Below, one piece after another: positions 6,561 to 15,685 of a stretch of DNA of 56,914 nucleotides. Origin of the DNA: Bacteroidales bacterium (GTDB taxonomy: Bacteria > Bacteroidota > Bacteroidia > Bacteroidales > UBA12077). The stretch is taken from assembly GCA_018334675.1 (NCBI GenBank), contig JAGXLL010000016.1, forward strand, positions 1 through 56,914, given 5' to 3'. Every line of letters starts with the position of its first letter. Position 1 is the first letter of the stretch. A program made the position numbers and the translations under genes. The notes beneath the pieces are model-generated. The model worked only from the letters and a program-made list of their open reading frames with translations. It was not told the DNA's origin and ran no database searches.

Positions 6561-8051
6561 ATGATAAATAACAGAACCAATTATACCATACAGGAAAGTC
6601 CTCATTTTGAAATTTTCTCGGAGGATCAGAAGGAGCAAATCTTCAATGGAATGATGCGGACTTTGCAATATACGGGGGCCAACGTCCATCACGAAGGAGC
6701 CCGTGAAGTTTTCAAGAAGGCGGGTTGTAAGATTGATGGCATTCGGGTTTATTTTCCCCCGGAGGTCATTCTGAAGGCCCTCTCCACCGTACCTCCTGTC
6801 ACAGAGGTCTTTCCCTGGGACGGCGATGAAAGCAAAAAGATTGTAGTGGAGAAGAAACGCAGCTATTTCGGACCGGGTCCCACCCCTCCCAACTTCATCG
6901 ATACTGAGACCCTGGAGCGCAGGCCTTACCTGAGAAAGGATGCTTCGCTGGTGGCTCGCGTATGTGATGCCTTACCCAATATGGGGTATGTCCAGTCGCT
7001 GGGATCCATAAGTGATGTGACCAACGGTTTGGCTGATGTATATGAATTTGCCGATATGGTGCGCAACACCACCACTCCCATCATGAGCTGGTCGTTCACC
7101 CGGGAGGGATGTCGCGACATCCACCGCATGGGTATTGCCATGGCCGGAGGGGAGGAGGCCTTTCGGGCCCGACCCAATTACATTTTCTACGGTGAGCCCA
7201 TTTCACCCCTGGTGAGTGATTTCCACGCGATCGATAAATGCATTTATTGCGCAGAAAACCGTATTCCGCAGGTTTACAGCCCCTGTGCCATTGGTGGTGG
7301 CACGGTACCGGCCACACATGCCGGCCAGCTGGTGGTAGCTCTTTCCGAATCCATGGTAGGGGTCATCGCCGCCCAGCTGATCAATCCCGGTACTTGCGTT
7401 ATCATCGGCGGTGTACAGTCTATCCTCGACATGCGCTTTTCCATCTATTCCTATGGTGCACCCGAGCTGAGCCTGCTGAGTGCTGCCCTGACCGAAGTGG
7501 TACATTATTGCGGGCTGCCCATGTATTCCACCTCCGGATGTACCGATACCAAGAAGATGGATGTGCAGTCGGCTATGGAAGCCAGCCTCTCGATCAATGC
7601 CGCTATGATGAGCGGAGCCAACTTCGTTCATGACAACGGTTATACTGAATCCGGACTTACCGGCGACATCTTCCAGACGGTCATGGATGACGAGATCATC
7701 TCTATGGCCCGTGTAGTAGAAAGGGGCGTGGAGGTCAATGAAGAAACCATGGCCGTGGAACAGATCAATAATGTCGGACCCGGCGGTCATTACCTCTATG
7801 AGGATCATACCATGAAATGGTTCCGCAGCCACTGGATGCCCTCCCTGATGGACCGCAACAGTTACGAAAGTTGGGAGGAACAGGGTCGCAAAACCATGAA
7901 AGACCGGGTTCTGGAGAAAACCAGGGACCTGATCAACAACTATGAAGGGCCCCGAGACAAAGTTCCAGGCAAAGCCGACGAGGAGATCAAACGCATCCTG
8001 CAAGAAGCCGAAGAACGGATCAAGAAGGAAGAGCCCAAAAAGCAAGCCTAA
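6561..8051 (+). CDS. Trimethylamine/glycine-betaine methyltransferase family protein (MttB superfamily, non-pyrrolysine), second copy
   Basis: A 496-residue paralogue of the preceding gene and co-linear over its length (for example EDQKEQIFNGMMRTLQ, YFGPGPTPPNFIDTET, QVYSPCAIGGGTVPATHAG, SYGAPELSLLSA, SGCTDTKKMD). It also lacks an in-frame TAG and so any pyrrolysine. It has a charged Lys/Glu-rich C-terminal tail not shared by the first copy. A Shine-Dalgarno-like AAAAAGGA precedes the ATG. The two copies differ throughout (FGTGSDLP versus FGPGPTPP in the substrate-proximal half), which suggests different substrates or a hetero-oligomer rather than a recent duplication. Presumed partners are the corrinoid protein upstream and the methyl-THF methyltransferase downstream. 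Confidence 0.9.
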   Translation: MINNRTNYTIQESPHFEIFSEDQKEQIFNGMMRTLQYTGANVHHEGAREVFKKAGCKIDGIRVYFPPEVILKALSTVPPVTEVFPWDGDESKKIVVEKKRSYFGPGPTPPNFIDTETLERRPYLRKDASLVARVCDALPNMGYVQSLGSISDVTNGLADVYEFADMVRNTTTPIMSWSFTREGCRDIHRMGIAMAGGEEAFRARPNYIFYGEPISPLVSDFHAIDKCIYCAENRIPQVYSPCAIGGGTVPATHAGQLVVALSESMVGVIAAQLINPGTCVIIGGVQSILDMRFSIYSYGAPELSLLSAALTEVVHYCGLPMYSTSGCTDTKKMDVQSAMEASLSINAAMMSGANFVHDNGYTESGLTGDIFQTVMDDEIISMARVVERGVEVNEETMAVEQINNVGPGGHYLYEDHTMKWFRSHWMPSLMDRNSYESWEEQGRKTMKDRVLEKTRDLINNYEGPRDKVPGKADEEIKRILQEAEERIKKEEPKKQA

Positions 8052-8261
8052 AGGGTGGTATTACCGGAAGGTCATTTCAGTGAAAGCTGACAGGTGAGTG
8101 TTTCAACTCTGTCTGGGAAATGACTCAAAGCTTGTACTGGTAGCACGTGGCCTTCCCGGATCACCTGTATGGGAAATCATATATGCCGGATGGCTCCCCG
8201 CCACGGGTACTTCGTGGATCGGGGCCCACCATACGGATTAAAGGATCAATTTTTCAGAAAG

Positions 8262-10274
8262 ATGAATCACTATGTCATAGGGATCGATACCGGCGGCACT
8301 TTTACCGATGGGGTGTTGATGCAGTATGGTTCGCGCCGGGTGGTTTCAGCCGCCAAGTCGCTGACCTCCAGGGAGGACCTGAAGAAAGGTGTCATCAAGG
8401 TATTGGAGAAGCTTCATTTGAAGGAGGATTATAACATTAAGCTGGTAGGTATATCCAGCACGCTGGCTACCAATTCGGTGGCAGAGGGTAAGGCCCGTAA
8501 GGTAGGTCTGTTGCTGATCGGCTATGATAAGGATCTGGTGGAAGGCTATGGACTGACAGAAAAACTCTCGGCCGGGAACATCTATTATTTCCAGGGTGGC
8601 CATGATGCCCAGGGTGCTGAGTCTGCTCCCCTGGATGAGGCGGGTATTGAAGCCTGGATACGTGAAAGGAGCTCGGATTTTGATGCCATAGCTGTTTCCA
8701 GCTATTTCAGCCCCCTGAATCCTGAACACGAGGGGCAGGTCTTCCAGATCATCCGCAAGCATGCTTCTGTACCTGTGGTGATGGGGCATCAGCTCTCCAC
8801 CAAACTGGATTCTATCAAAAGGGCAGCAACCGCCTCCATCAACGCCTCGTTGGTGGCGGTGATGCACGATTTTATCCAGGCAGTAAGAAGATCCCTGTCC
8901 GAATTGGGTATAGAGGCTCCCCTGATGATTGTGCGGGGAGATGGAACTTTGATGCCGTATACAGAAGCCATAGCCAAACCGGTGGAGACTGTATTGTCCG
9001 GACCGGCTGCCAGCGCCATTGGAGGACGCTTTCTTTCACAGAAGAACAGTTCGCTGGTGGTCGACATGGGCAGTACCACCACCGATATGGCCCTGGTGCA
9101 AAACGCAAGAGTGATCGTCTCCGAGGAAGGCGCCAAAGTAGGCAATACCCATACCGCGGTCGAAGCTGCCCGGATAAGGACCATCCCTGTGGGATGCGAC
9201 AGCCGCATCTCCTATAATCAGCGTAAAGACGTGGTGATCGGTCCCGACCGGGTCCGGCCTTTATCGCAGATGGCCCTCCACCATCCCCATGTGGCAGAGC
9301 AGATCCGTTCACTGAGCCGCACAGCCCTGATTAGAAAGAATCCCTATGATATAGAGTATTGGTATCTGCACAAACCCCTGGAAGAAGATGAGATGGCTGC
9401 TCTTGATGATAAACAGAAGAAAGCGCTCGAACACATCACCCAACCCTGCCGCTTATCTGATCTGCTCAAACAATGCGGGGTTTTTCATCCTGGCCACCTG
9501 AGCCTGGATCCCTTGATTCAGCAGGGTAAGATTGAATGTTCCTCCCTAACCCCGTCCGACCTGCTGCATGTCGACGGAGGGATGGATATGTGGGATGCCG
9601 ATGTGGCCTTTCTGGCAACCGATTATTTCTGCCAGGTGTACGGTAAAAATCGTAAGGATTTGGTCGACGAGGTATTCAACCGGATCGTGGATATCATTGT
9701 GGAGGAGATCATCATCTTTCTGGCCTGTCAGAATATTGACCCCTCCCGCATGCCTGCCGCTATCGATGGTGAATGGGGCAAATGGATGCTTCGGGAGATC
9801 ATCCACAGCGATAATGAATATCTTTCTATTGATGCCGACAGCCGATATCCGCTTATAGGGACCGGTGCGCCTGCCCGTCATTTTCTGAAAAAAGCGGCCA
9901 AAGGGGTGCACGCCAAATTCATTCTGCCTGAATATGCCGATGTGGCCAATGCCGTTGGAGCGGTTTCAGGTTCGGTCAGCGAGGTTAGGGAAGCCATAGT
10001 CTTTATCCGGGAAAATGAAGAGCAACATCATTATGTTACCAAATATGGGGATCAAAACAGGTATTTCGAGCAATATACCGAGGCATGCGATTTCGCCAAT
10101 GATATCTCCAGAAAGCTTGCCCGGGAGGCGGCACTCCGGGCAGGAGCCACCGATCCTTATGTCGAGGTGGATCAAAAGACAGAGGGATCCCTGACCCGGT
10201 ATATAGCCCGTGCAGTTGGTAATCCCAGTTTGTCGGATTTTAAGGAGCCACAAAAACAGGAGCACCCGTTATGA
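8262..10274 (+). CDS. Hydantoinase/oxoprolinase-family ASKHA ATPase, candidate corrinoid-protein activator
   Basis: A 670-residue ASKHA-fold protein. Phosphate-1 motif DTGGTFTD lies at residues 9-16, a second ATPase block SGPAAS at 246-251, and phosphate-2 motif VDMGSTTTD at 267-275. The N-terminal part matches hydantoinase/oxoprolinase (HyuA) proteins. No 2Fe-2S or Cys-rich 4Fe-4S domain like that of the RACo or RamA activators is evident. The ATG at 8262 is chosen because the homologous region begins there; about 210 untranslated bases precede it. Its place inside the corrinoid operon and its four-base overlap with the DUF1638 gene suggest ATP-driven reactivation of oxidised Co(II) corrinoid. 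That role is inferred. Hydantoin hydrolysis is unlikely without a HyuB partner. Confidence 0.8.
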   Translation: MNHYVIGIDTGGTFTDGVLMQYGSRRVVSAAKSLTSREDLKKGVIKVLEKLHLKEDYNIKLVGISSTLATNSVAEGKARKVGLLLIGYDKDLVEGYGLTEKLSAGNIYYFQGGHDAQGAESAPLDEAGIEAWIRERSSDFDAIAVSSYFSPLNPEHEGQVFQIIRKHASVPVVMGHQLSTKLDSIKRAATASINASLVAVMHDFIQAVRRSLSELGIEAPLMIVRGDGTLMPYTEAIAKPVETVLSGPAASAIGGRFLSQKNSSLVVDMGSTTTDMALVQNARVIVSEEGAKVGNTHTAVEAARIRTIPVGCDSRISYNQRKDVVIGPDRVRPLSQMALHHPHVAEQIRSLSRTALIRKNPYDIEYWYLHKPLEEDEMAALDDKQKKALEHITQPCRLSDLLKQCGVFHPGHLSLDPLIQQGKIECSSLTPSDLLHVDGGMDMWDADVAFLATDYFCQVYGKNRKDLVDEVFNRIVDIIVEEIIIFLACQNIDPSRMPAAIDGEWGKWMLREIIHSDNEYLSIDADSRYPLIGTGAPARHFLKKAAKGVHAKFILPEYADVANAVGAVSGSVSEVREAIVFIRENEEQHHYVTKYGDQNRYFEQYTEACDFANDISRKLAREAALRAGATDPYVEVDQKTEGSLTRYIARAVGNPSLSDFKEPQKQEHPL

Positions 10275-10933
10275 AAAAGATCATTGCCTGTGGAAGCATC
10301 AAGCCTGAGCTGGAGAAGCTTGCCGGAGACGACCCCCGGCTCAGCATTCGGTATATGCCGCAAAATCTTCACCGGCTTCCCGACAAGCTGACCGGTAAAT
10401 TGCAGCATGCCATCGATGAGACCGGGGATAGCTTTGAGCAGGTGGTACTGGGATATGGTTTATGTTCCAACGGCATCGTGGGAATCCGCGCTCCCCAACA
10501 GGGACTGTACATCCCACATGTGCACGATTGCATCACTTTTTACCTGGGGAGCAGGGAAGCTTACCACCAGGTGTTTAGCAAAAAACCTGGCACGTATCAC
10601 CTGACCCGCAGCTGGATCGATAATCAGACCGACCCGCTGGGTTTGATGACAAACGAATATACCAGGCGTGTAGGGTCGGAGATGGCGGAAGAGGCCATCC
10701 GCACGGAGATAAGGAACTATCAGTATATCAGCTTTATTGACACCGGGCGAAGCGGCAATGAATCCTACCGGGACCGTGCCCGGGAAAATGCTGCGTATTT
10801 TAACAAGGAATTCATAGAATATAAGGGGGCCGATACCTTTTTCAGAAAGATCCTGTTCGGCCCTTATCAAAAACCTGATTTTATCTATATATCACCCGGT
10901 GATATTGTTAAACAAAAAGATTTTTTAAAATAG
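10271..10933 (+). CDS. DUF1638 domain protein
   Basis: A 220-residue cytoplasmic protein of the DUF1638 family, recognisable by MKKIIACGSIKPELE at the N-terminus, VVLGYGLCSNGIVG near residue 58, HVHDCITFYLGS near 83, and ISFIDTGRSGN near 156. The conserved Cys and His residues (Cys7, Cys in GYGLCSNG, His-Asp-Cys in HDC) look like a metal or cofactor site. Its ATG overlaps the stop of the ASKHA gene as ATGA, so the two are coupled. DUF1638 genes are known to accompany corrinoid methyltransferase clusters in bacteria and methanogens, but their biochemical role is not established. Here a function in corrinoid activation or methyl transfer is a reasonable guess only. Confidence 0.85.
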   Translation: MKKIIACGSIKPELEKLAGDDPRLSIRYMPQNLHRLPDKLTGKLQHAIDETGDSFEQVVLGYGLCSNGIVGIRAPQQGLYIPHVHDCITFYLGSREAYHQVFSKKPGTYHLTRSWIDNQTDPLGLMTNEYTRRVGSEMAEEAIRTEIRNYQYISFIDTGRSGNESYRDRARENAAYFNKEFIEYKGADTFFRKILFGPYQKPDFIYISPGDIVKQKDFLK

Positions 10934-10946
10934 GAGGATTTTAATA

Positions 10947-11744
10947 ATGCAAATTGTAGGTGAATTAATAAACGCCAGCCGCAAGAAGATCCGCAATGAG
11001 ATCAAAGAGAAAAATTACGATGCCATCGTTCAGGTGGCCAGGGATCAGCATGAACACGGCGCCGACTTCATCGATGTCAATGCCGGCATTTTTGTCGGCC
11101 AGGAAGCCGACTATGTTAAATGGCTCGTTCAAACCGTTCAGGAGAACGTGGATACGCCCTGTTGTATCGATACCCCGGATCCGGCGGTTTTGGAAGAGGC
11201 GGTGAAGGTGCACAAGGGCACCCCTATGCTCAATTCCATATCGCTGGAGAAAGACCGGTATGAGAAGATGCTTCCCATGGTCAGCGGCAAGGACATGAGG
11301 GTCATTGCCCTTTGCATGAGTGATGAAGGGATGCCTTATACCAAAGACGACCGGATGAAGATCGCCAGCAAACTGATCAATAATCTGGTACAGAAAAATG
11401 TGCCCCTGGATAACATATACGTTGATCCTTTGGTACAGCCCATCGGATCCGGCGACCGCTTCGGGGTGGAGTTCCTCAATACCATCGAGGCTTTGAACCG
11501 GGAGTTTGAAGGGGTGCATACCATCTGTGGCCTTTCCAATATCTCCTACGGCATTCCCAAACGCAAGTTCGCCAACCAAACCTTTATGATCATGGCCATC
11601 ACCAAAGGGCTGGATTCAGCCATACTGAATCCCCTGGATAAGAGGATGATGGCCAGCATCACGGCTGCCGAGACCCTGATGGGTAAGGATCCCTTCTGCG
11701 AGAAATACGTGACGGCTTACCGGGAATCGGCCTTTGAATTTTAG
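10947..11744 (+). CDS. Methyltetrahydrofolate:corrinoid methyltransferase (MtgA/AcsE-type pterin-binding TIM barrel)
   Basis: Moves the methyl group between the methyl-corrinoid protein and tetrahydrofolate. The 265-residue single-domain TIM barrel carries the pterin-binding motifs GELIN (residues 5-9), FIDVNAG (41-47), and CGLSNISYGIP near residue 192, as in AcsE/MeTr, the MetH folate domain and MtgA. A clean Shine-Dalgarno TAGGAGG lies before the ATG. It completes a three-component system with the corrinoid protein and the MttB-type enzymes; the expected product is methyl-THF. In MtgA-type systems the reaction runs toward methyl-THF; in a pathway using it for synthesis it could run the other way. 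Confidence 0.93.
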   Translation: MQIVGELINASRKKIRNEIKEKNYDAIVQVARDQHEHGADFIDVNAGIFVGQEADYVKWLVQTVQENVDTPCCIDTPDPAVLEEAVKVHKGTPMLNSISLEKDRYEKMLPMVSGKDMRVIALCMSDEGMPYTKDDRMKIASKLINNLVQKNVPLDNIYVDPLVQPIGSGDRFGVEFLNTIEALNREFEGVHTICGLSNISYGIPKRKFANQTFMIMAITKGLDSAILNPLDKRMMASITAAETLMGKDPFCEKYVTAYRESAFEF

Positions 11745-11754
11745 CATGTACCCT

Positions 11755-11840
11755 ACCGCTTAGCGCAGCGCTAAGAGCTGATTAACCAGATAAACTAAGC
11801 GGTATACCAAGAATAAGCTCTAAGCGCTACGCTTAGCGGT
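11755..11840. repeat. Nested inverted repeat between the methyl-THF methyltransferase and the SAM methyltransferase
   Basis: A 25-base arm at 11755-11779 (beginning ACCGCTTAGCGC) pairs with an imperfect complement at 11816-11840 (ending GCTTAGCGGT). Each arm is itself a near-palindrome (CTTAGCG-CAG-CGCTAAG and CTAAGCG-CTA-CGCTTAG), and a third partial copy CTAAGCGGTA lies at 11795-11804. It has no T-run, so it resembles a REP/MITE-like intergenic element or an mRNA-processing structure more than a terminator. Confidence 0.75.
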
Positions 11841-11876
11841 GAAATAGAAAAACCCCAAAAATTACAGGAGGTAACT

Positions 11877-12716
11877 ATGAGTAAGAAATATTCCAACGAA
11901 GTAGAAGTAGCCCGAAGCTATTATAATAGCGAAGACGCCGACAATTTCTACTACCACGTATGGGGCGGGGAAGACCTGCACCTGGGAATTTATAAGACGC
12001 CCGATGAGGACATCTACACAGCCAGCCGCCGGACCATTGACCAAATGGCCTCCAAAGCAAAGAAGATTGATGAAAACACGCGCATCATCGATTTAGGAGG
12101 AGGTTTTGCCGGTTCCGCCCGTCATCTGGCCAAGAAGTACGGATGCCATGTTGCGGTTTTGAATCTAAGTGAAGCCGAGAATGAGCGGGGCAGGAAGATG
12201 AACAAGGAACAGGGACTGGAGGACCTGATCGATGTGGTGGATGGCAGCTTTGATGATATACCCTTTGATGACGCCACCTTCGATATCGTCTGGTCAGAAG
12301 ATGCCATTCTGCACAGCAACGACCGGGAGAAGGTGGTGGAAGAAGCAGCCCGGGTGCTGAAACCCGGAGGTGAATTTATCTTCACCGATCCCATGCAGAC
12401 CGACAATTGTGATGAACAGGTGCTGCAGCCGGTGTATGACCGCATCAACCTTTCTTCGCTTGGTTCTCCTGCCTTCTATCGAAAAGCATGTAAGAAATAC
12501 GGCTTCCAGGAGCAAAGCTTCCAGGAGATGGCGGATCAGCTTTCCACCCATTATAACCGTGTACTGCAGGAGACCGAGAAAAATGAAGACAGGCTGGATG
12601 GCATTGTCTCAAAAGAATACATCGAAAACATGAAGAAAGGACTCAGACACTGGGTCAAAGGAGGCCGGGAAGGAAATCTGACCTGGGGCATTTTTCATTT
12701 TCAGAAACAGGCTTGA
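11877..12716 (+). CDS. SAM-dependent sarcosine/dimethylglycine N-methyltransferase-like protein
   Basis: A 279-residue class I SAM methyltransferase. SAM-binding motif I is IDLGGGFAGSA at 71-81, with later blocks SEDAILH and RVLKPGGEFIFTD. The N-terminal signature YYNSEDADNFYYHVWGGED (residues 15-33) is close to that of dimethylglycine methyltransferases (DMT/SDMT) that convert sarcosine or dimethylglycine to glycine betaine. The length fits that family. A Shine-Dalgarno CAGGAGG precedes the ATG. SAH hydrolase and SAM synthetase genes follow directly, which would remove the inhibitory product SAH and resupply SAM. The reaction is inferred from family resemblance; another small amine substrate is possible. 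It sits oddly beside enzymes expected to demethylate betaines. Confidence 0.8.
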   Translation: MSKKYSNEVEVARSYYNSEDADNFYYHVWGGEDLHLGIYKTPDEDIYTASRRTIDQMASKAKKIDENTRIIDLGGGFAGSARHLAKKYGCHVAVLNLSEAENERGRKMNKEQGLEDLIDVVDGSFDDIPFDDATFDIVWSEDAILHSNDREKVVEEAARVLKPGGEFIFTDPMQTDNCDEQVLQPVYDRINLSSLGSPAFYRKACKKYGFQEQSFQEMADQLSTHYNRVLQETEKNEDRLDGIVSKEYIENMKKGLRHWVKGGREGNLTWGIFHFQKQA

Positions 12717-12777
12717 TGATACGATGAAAATCATTAATTTTAAGCCGCAAAACGATAAACATTTAAAACCATAACAT

Positions 12778-14202
12778 ATGAATCAATTGGAACAAATAGA
12801 TGAAAAACTGGATTACAGGGTAAAAGACATGAATCTTGCCGAAGCGGGAAGAAAAGATATTGAGCTGGCCGAGCATGAGATGCCCGGTCTGGTGGAGCTG
12901 AGGAAGAAATACGGCAAGGAGCAACCCTTAAAGGGTGCCCGCATCACCGGCAGCTTGCATATGACGGTTCAGACGGCCGTTTTGATTGAAACGCTCACAG
13001 CTTTGGGAGCCGATGTCAGATGGGCCAGCTGCAACATATTCTCCACGCAGGATGAAGCTGCAGCAGCCATTGCCAAGACCGGTGTACCCGTTTTTGCCTG
13101 GAAAGGTGAGACATTGGATGAGTACTGGTGGTGTACGGCACAAGCCTTGTCCTTCCCCGGTGGTAAAGGTCCCAACCTGATCGTGGATGACGGCGGGGAT
13201 GCCACCTTGATGGTGACCCTGGGCTATCAGGCTGAACAGGATCCCTCGTTGTTGGAGAAGAAACCCGAGGCGTGGGATGAAGGGGCCCTTTTGAATCGTC
13301 TGAAACAAGTGATGCAGGATGATTCCGACAAATGGCAACGCACGGTTAAGGAACTGCAGGGTATCTCCGAAGAGACGACCACCGGAGTTCATCGCCTTTA
13401 TCAGCGTGAAAGAGATGGATCCTTGCTTTTCCCGGCCATCAACGTCAATGATTCGGTAACCAAGTCAAAATTCGACAACAACTATGGCAATCGCGAATCC
13501 CTGATAGATGGAATTAAGCGTGCCACCGATGTGATGATCGCGGGTAAGAAGGCGGTGATTTGCGGATATGGTGGTGTTGGCAAAGGCTGTGCCCAGGGGC
13601 TGGCAGCTCTCGGAGCCCGTGTGATCATCACCGAGATAGACCCCATCTGTGCCCTGCAGGCAGCCATGGAAGGTTATGAAGTCAATACCATGGAGAACAT
13701 CGTGGATCAGGCCGATATCTTCGTCACGGCCACCGGCAACAAGGATGTGATCACCGTCGAGCATATGAAAAGGATGAAGGATAAGGCTATTGTATCCAAC
13801 ATCGGTCATTTCGATAATGAGATCCAGGTTGAGAAACTCGAAGAAAGCAAGGACATCGAGAAGATCAATATCAAACCCCAGGTGGATGAATTCCGTTTTT
13901 CCGACGGCCACTCCATCATCATGCTGGCCGAAGGACGCCTGGTCAACCTGGGTTGTGCCACCGGTCATCCCTCTTTTGTGATGAGCAACTCATTTGCCAA
14001 CCAGGTGCTGGCACAGATAGATCTGTGGGCAAACAAGCGCGAAATAGGCGTTTACCGTTTACCTAAAGAGCTGGATGAAGAAGTGGCCCGGGCACATCTG
14101 AATCATCTCGGCGTCAAACTGACCCAGATGACCCCTGAACAGGCCCAATATCTCGGTCAGCCACTTGAAGGACCATACAAGAGCGAACACTACAGGTATT
14201 AA
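12778..14202 (+). CDS. ahcY: S-adenosylhomocysteine hydrolase
   Basis: Cytoplasmic NAD+-dependent enzyme that splits S-adenosylhomocysteine into adenosine and homocysteine, relieving product inhibition of SAM methyltransferases. The 474 residues match the long bacterial form. Visible motifs are [11 protein letters not shown] near residue 60, [17 protein letters not shown], the Rossmann loop GYGGVGKG near 263, and the C-terminal PYKSEHYRY that contributes to the neighbouring subunit's NAD site. It starts 61 bases after the SAM methyltransferase and is followed by a strong hairpin before metK. With metK and the adenosine-kinase-like genes it builds three steps of the activated methyl cycle. Confidence 0.97.
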   Translation: MNQLEQIDEKLDYRVKDMNLAEAGRKDIELAEHEMPGLVELRKKYGKEQPLKGARITGSLHMTVQTAVLIETLTALGADVRWASCNIFSTQDEAAAAIAKTGVPVFAWKGETLDEYWWCTAQALSFPGGKGPNLIVDDGGDATLMVTLGYQAEQDPSLLEKKPEAWDEGALLNRLKQVMQDDSDKWQRTVKELQGISEETTTGVHRLYQRERDGSLLFPAINVNDSVTKSKFDNNYGNRESLIDGIKRATDVMIAGKKAVICGYGGVGKGCAQGLAALGARVIITEIDPICALQAAMEGYEVNTMENIVDQADIFVTATGNKDVITVEHMKRMKDKAIVSNIGHFDNEIQVEKLEESKDIEKINIKPQVDEFRFSDGHSIIMLAEGRLVNLGCATGHPSFVMSNSFANQVLAQIDLWANKREIGVYRLPKELDEEVARAHLNHLGVKLTQMTPEQAQYLGQPLEGPYKSEHYRY

Positions 14203-14213
14203 ACTTCATATTT

Positions 14214-14251
14214 GCCTTTGTTTCGCCAGCTGGCGGAACAAAGGCACTTTT
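14214..14251 (+). terminator. Strong hairpin after ahcY, possible terminator or attenuator
   Basis: GCCTTTGTT-CGCCAG (14214-14229) pairs with CTGGCG-AACAAAGGC (14230-14245), giving about 15 pairs with one internal T/G mismatch, followed shortly by a T-run (CACTTTTT). It could end or weaken transcription between ahcY and metK, so metK may have its own promoter. Confidence 0.6.
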
Positions 14252-14283
14252 TCCTAATCAATAATCATTTAAAACTTAGAATT

Positions 14284-15558
14284 ATGCCCTATTTATTTAC
14301 TTCGGAATCTGTTTCTGAAGGCCATCCCGATAAGGTCGCCGATCAGATCTCAGATGCCATATTGGATGAATTGCTCAAGCAAGATCCCAATTCGAAATGT
14401 GCTGCTGAAACATTTGTCACCACTGGATTGTGCGTGGTCGGCGGGGAGATTAAAACCGAAGCCTATGTAGATGTGCAGGAAATAGCCCGCAATGTGATCC
14501 GCGGGATAGGATACACCAAACCCGAATACCGGTTTGACGCCGATTCATGTGGCGTTCTCACCTCCATCCACGAACAATCACCCGACATCAGCATGGGTGT
14601 GGAAAGAAAATCAGAAGAAGAGATGGGAGCCGGTGACCAGGGTATGATGTTTGGTTTTGCCACCAACCAAACCGAAAATTACATGCCCCTGCCCGTGGAC
14701 ATCTCACATCGCATACTAAAGGAACTGGCTGAGATCAGAAGAGTAGAGGGCGAGATGCCCTACCTGCGTCCTGATTCCAAAGCCCAGGTAACCTTCAAAT
14801 ATAACGATGACAGCACTCCTATGGGCATAGATACCATTGTGGTTTCTACCCAGCACGATGAGTTCATCTCACCGATGGACAGTACGGAGAAAGCAAGGCA
14901 GAAAGCCGATCGCGAGATGCTGGGCAAGATCGAGACCGATGTGCGCAACATCCTGCTGCCCCGTGTACAGGCTACCTATCCCCAAGAGATCCAGAAGTAT
15001 TTTGATACCGATTTCCGTTTGCTGGTCAACCCCACCGGCAAGTTCGTTATTGGTGGCCCCCATGGCGACACCGGTTTGACCGGACGTAAGATCATTGTTG
15101 ATACTTACGGGGGCCGCGGTGCCCATGGCGGAGGAGCTTTCTCAGGTAAGGATGCCTCCAAGGTTGACCGCTCAGCAGCTTATGCTGCCCGTCACATCGC
15201 TAAGAACATGGTGGCTGCCGGTCTTGCCGATGAGGTAGAGGTACAGCTGGCCTACGCCATTGGCGTTGCCCAACCTGTTGGCCTTTACGTGGGTGCCCAT
15301 AATCCCAAGGTGGATCTGAACAACGAGGAGATCGCCGAAAAAGTGAAGAAGCTCTTCGACCTCCGTCCCAACTCCATCATTAAGCGTTTCGGGCTAAGAA
15401 ACCCCATCTTCCAGGAGACAGCCGCTTACGGCCATATGGGACGCCGTCCGGGCAAGAAGGTGGTTTACATCAACGGCGACCGCAAGGAAGTGGAAACCTT
15501 CGCCTGGGAAAAACTCGATGCCGTCGATAAGATTAAGGAAGCTTTCGGGTTGAAGTAG
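14284..15558 (+). CDS. metK: S-adenosylmethionine synthetase
   Basis: Forms S-adenosylmethionine from methionine and ATP in the cytoplasm. The 424-residue protein begins [17 protein letters not shown]; the ATG at 14284 is chosen because this is the conserved family N-terminus. Signatures are GHPDK (residues 14-18), [10 protein letters not shown] (methionine/adenosyl site), [13 protein letters not shown], and GGGAFSGKD for the phosphates. The length fits the Bacteroidetes form. In this run of genes it supplies SAM to the upstream methyltransferase; methionine synthase is not in the window. A terminator hairpin follows. Confidence 0.97.
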   Translation: MPYLFTSESVSEGHPDKVADQISDAILDELLKQDPNSKCAAETFVTTGLCVVGGEIKTEAYVDVQEIARNVIRGIGYTKPEYRFDADSCGVLTSIHEQSPDISMGVERKSEEEMGAGDQGMMFGFATNQTENYMPLPVDISHRILKELAEIRRVEGEMPYLRPDSKAQVTFKYNDDSTPMGIDTIVVSTQHDEFISPMDSTEKARQKADREMLGKIETDVRNILLPRVQATYPQEIQKYFDTDFRLLVNPTGKFVIGGPHGDTGLTGRKIIVDTYGGRGAHGGGAFSGKDASKVDRSAAYAARHIAKNMVAAGLADEVEVQLAYAIGVAQPVGLYVGAHNPKVDLNNEEIAEKVKKLFDLRPNSIIKRFGLRNPIFQETAAYGHMGRRPGKKVVYINGDRKEVETFAWEKLDAVDKIKEAFGLK

Positions 15559-15590
15559 CCTGAAGGTTCAAGATATAGGTCCCGGAAGAG

Positions 15591-15618
15591 CCATCGCATT
15601 TCCGATGCATGGTTTTTT
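15591..15618 (+). terminator. Rho-independent terminator after metK
   Basis: CCATCGCAT (15591-15599) pairs with ATGCATGG (15605-15612) with one bulged C, followed by six T residues (15613-15618). It lies 33 bases after the metK stop codon, a typical terminator position. Confidence 0.6.
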
Positions 15619-15685
15619 GGGGACTTTTCTTTATTTACGCGGTGTTACGAATCAAGATGCGTATTATGGATTTAAATCAGCAATT

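Noticed and set aside
5076-8051. Pyrrolysine-containing trimethylamine methyltransferases
   Set aside because: Neither frame contains an in-frame TAG; both read through to normal stops at full family length.
8169-8261. An upstream extension of the ASKHA protein by 31 codons
   Set aside because: The extra residues show no similarity to the family, and the conserved N-terminus starts at ATG 8262.
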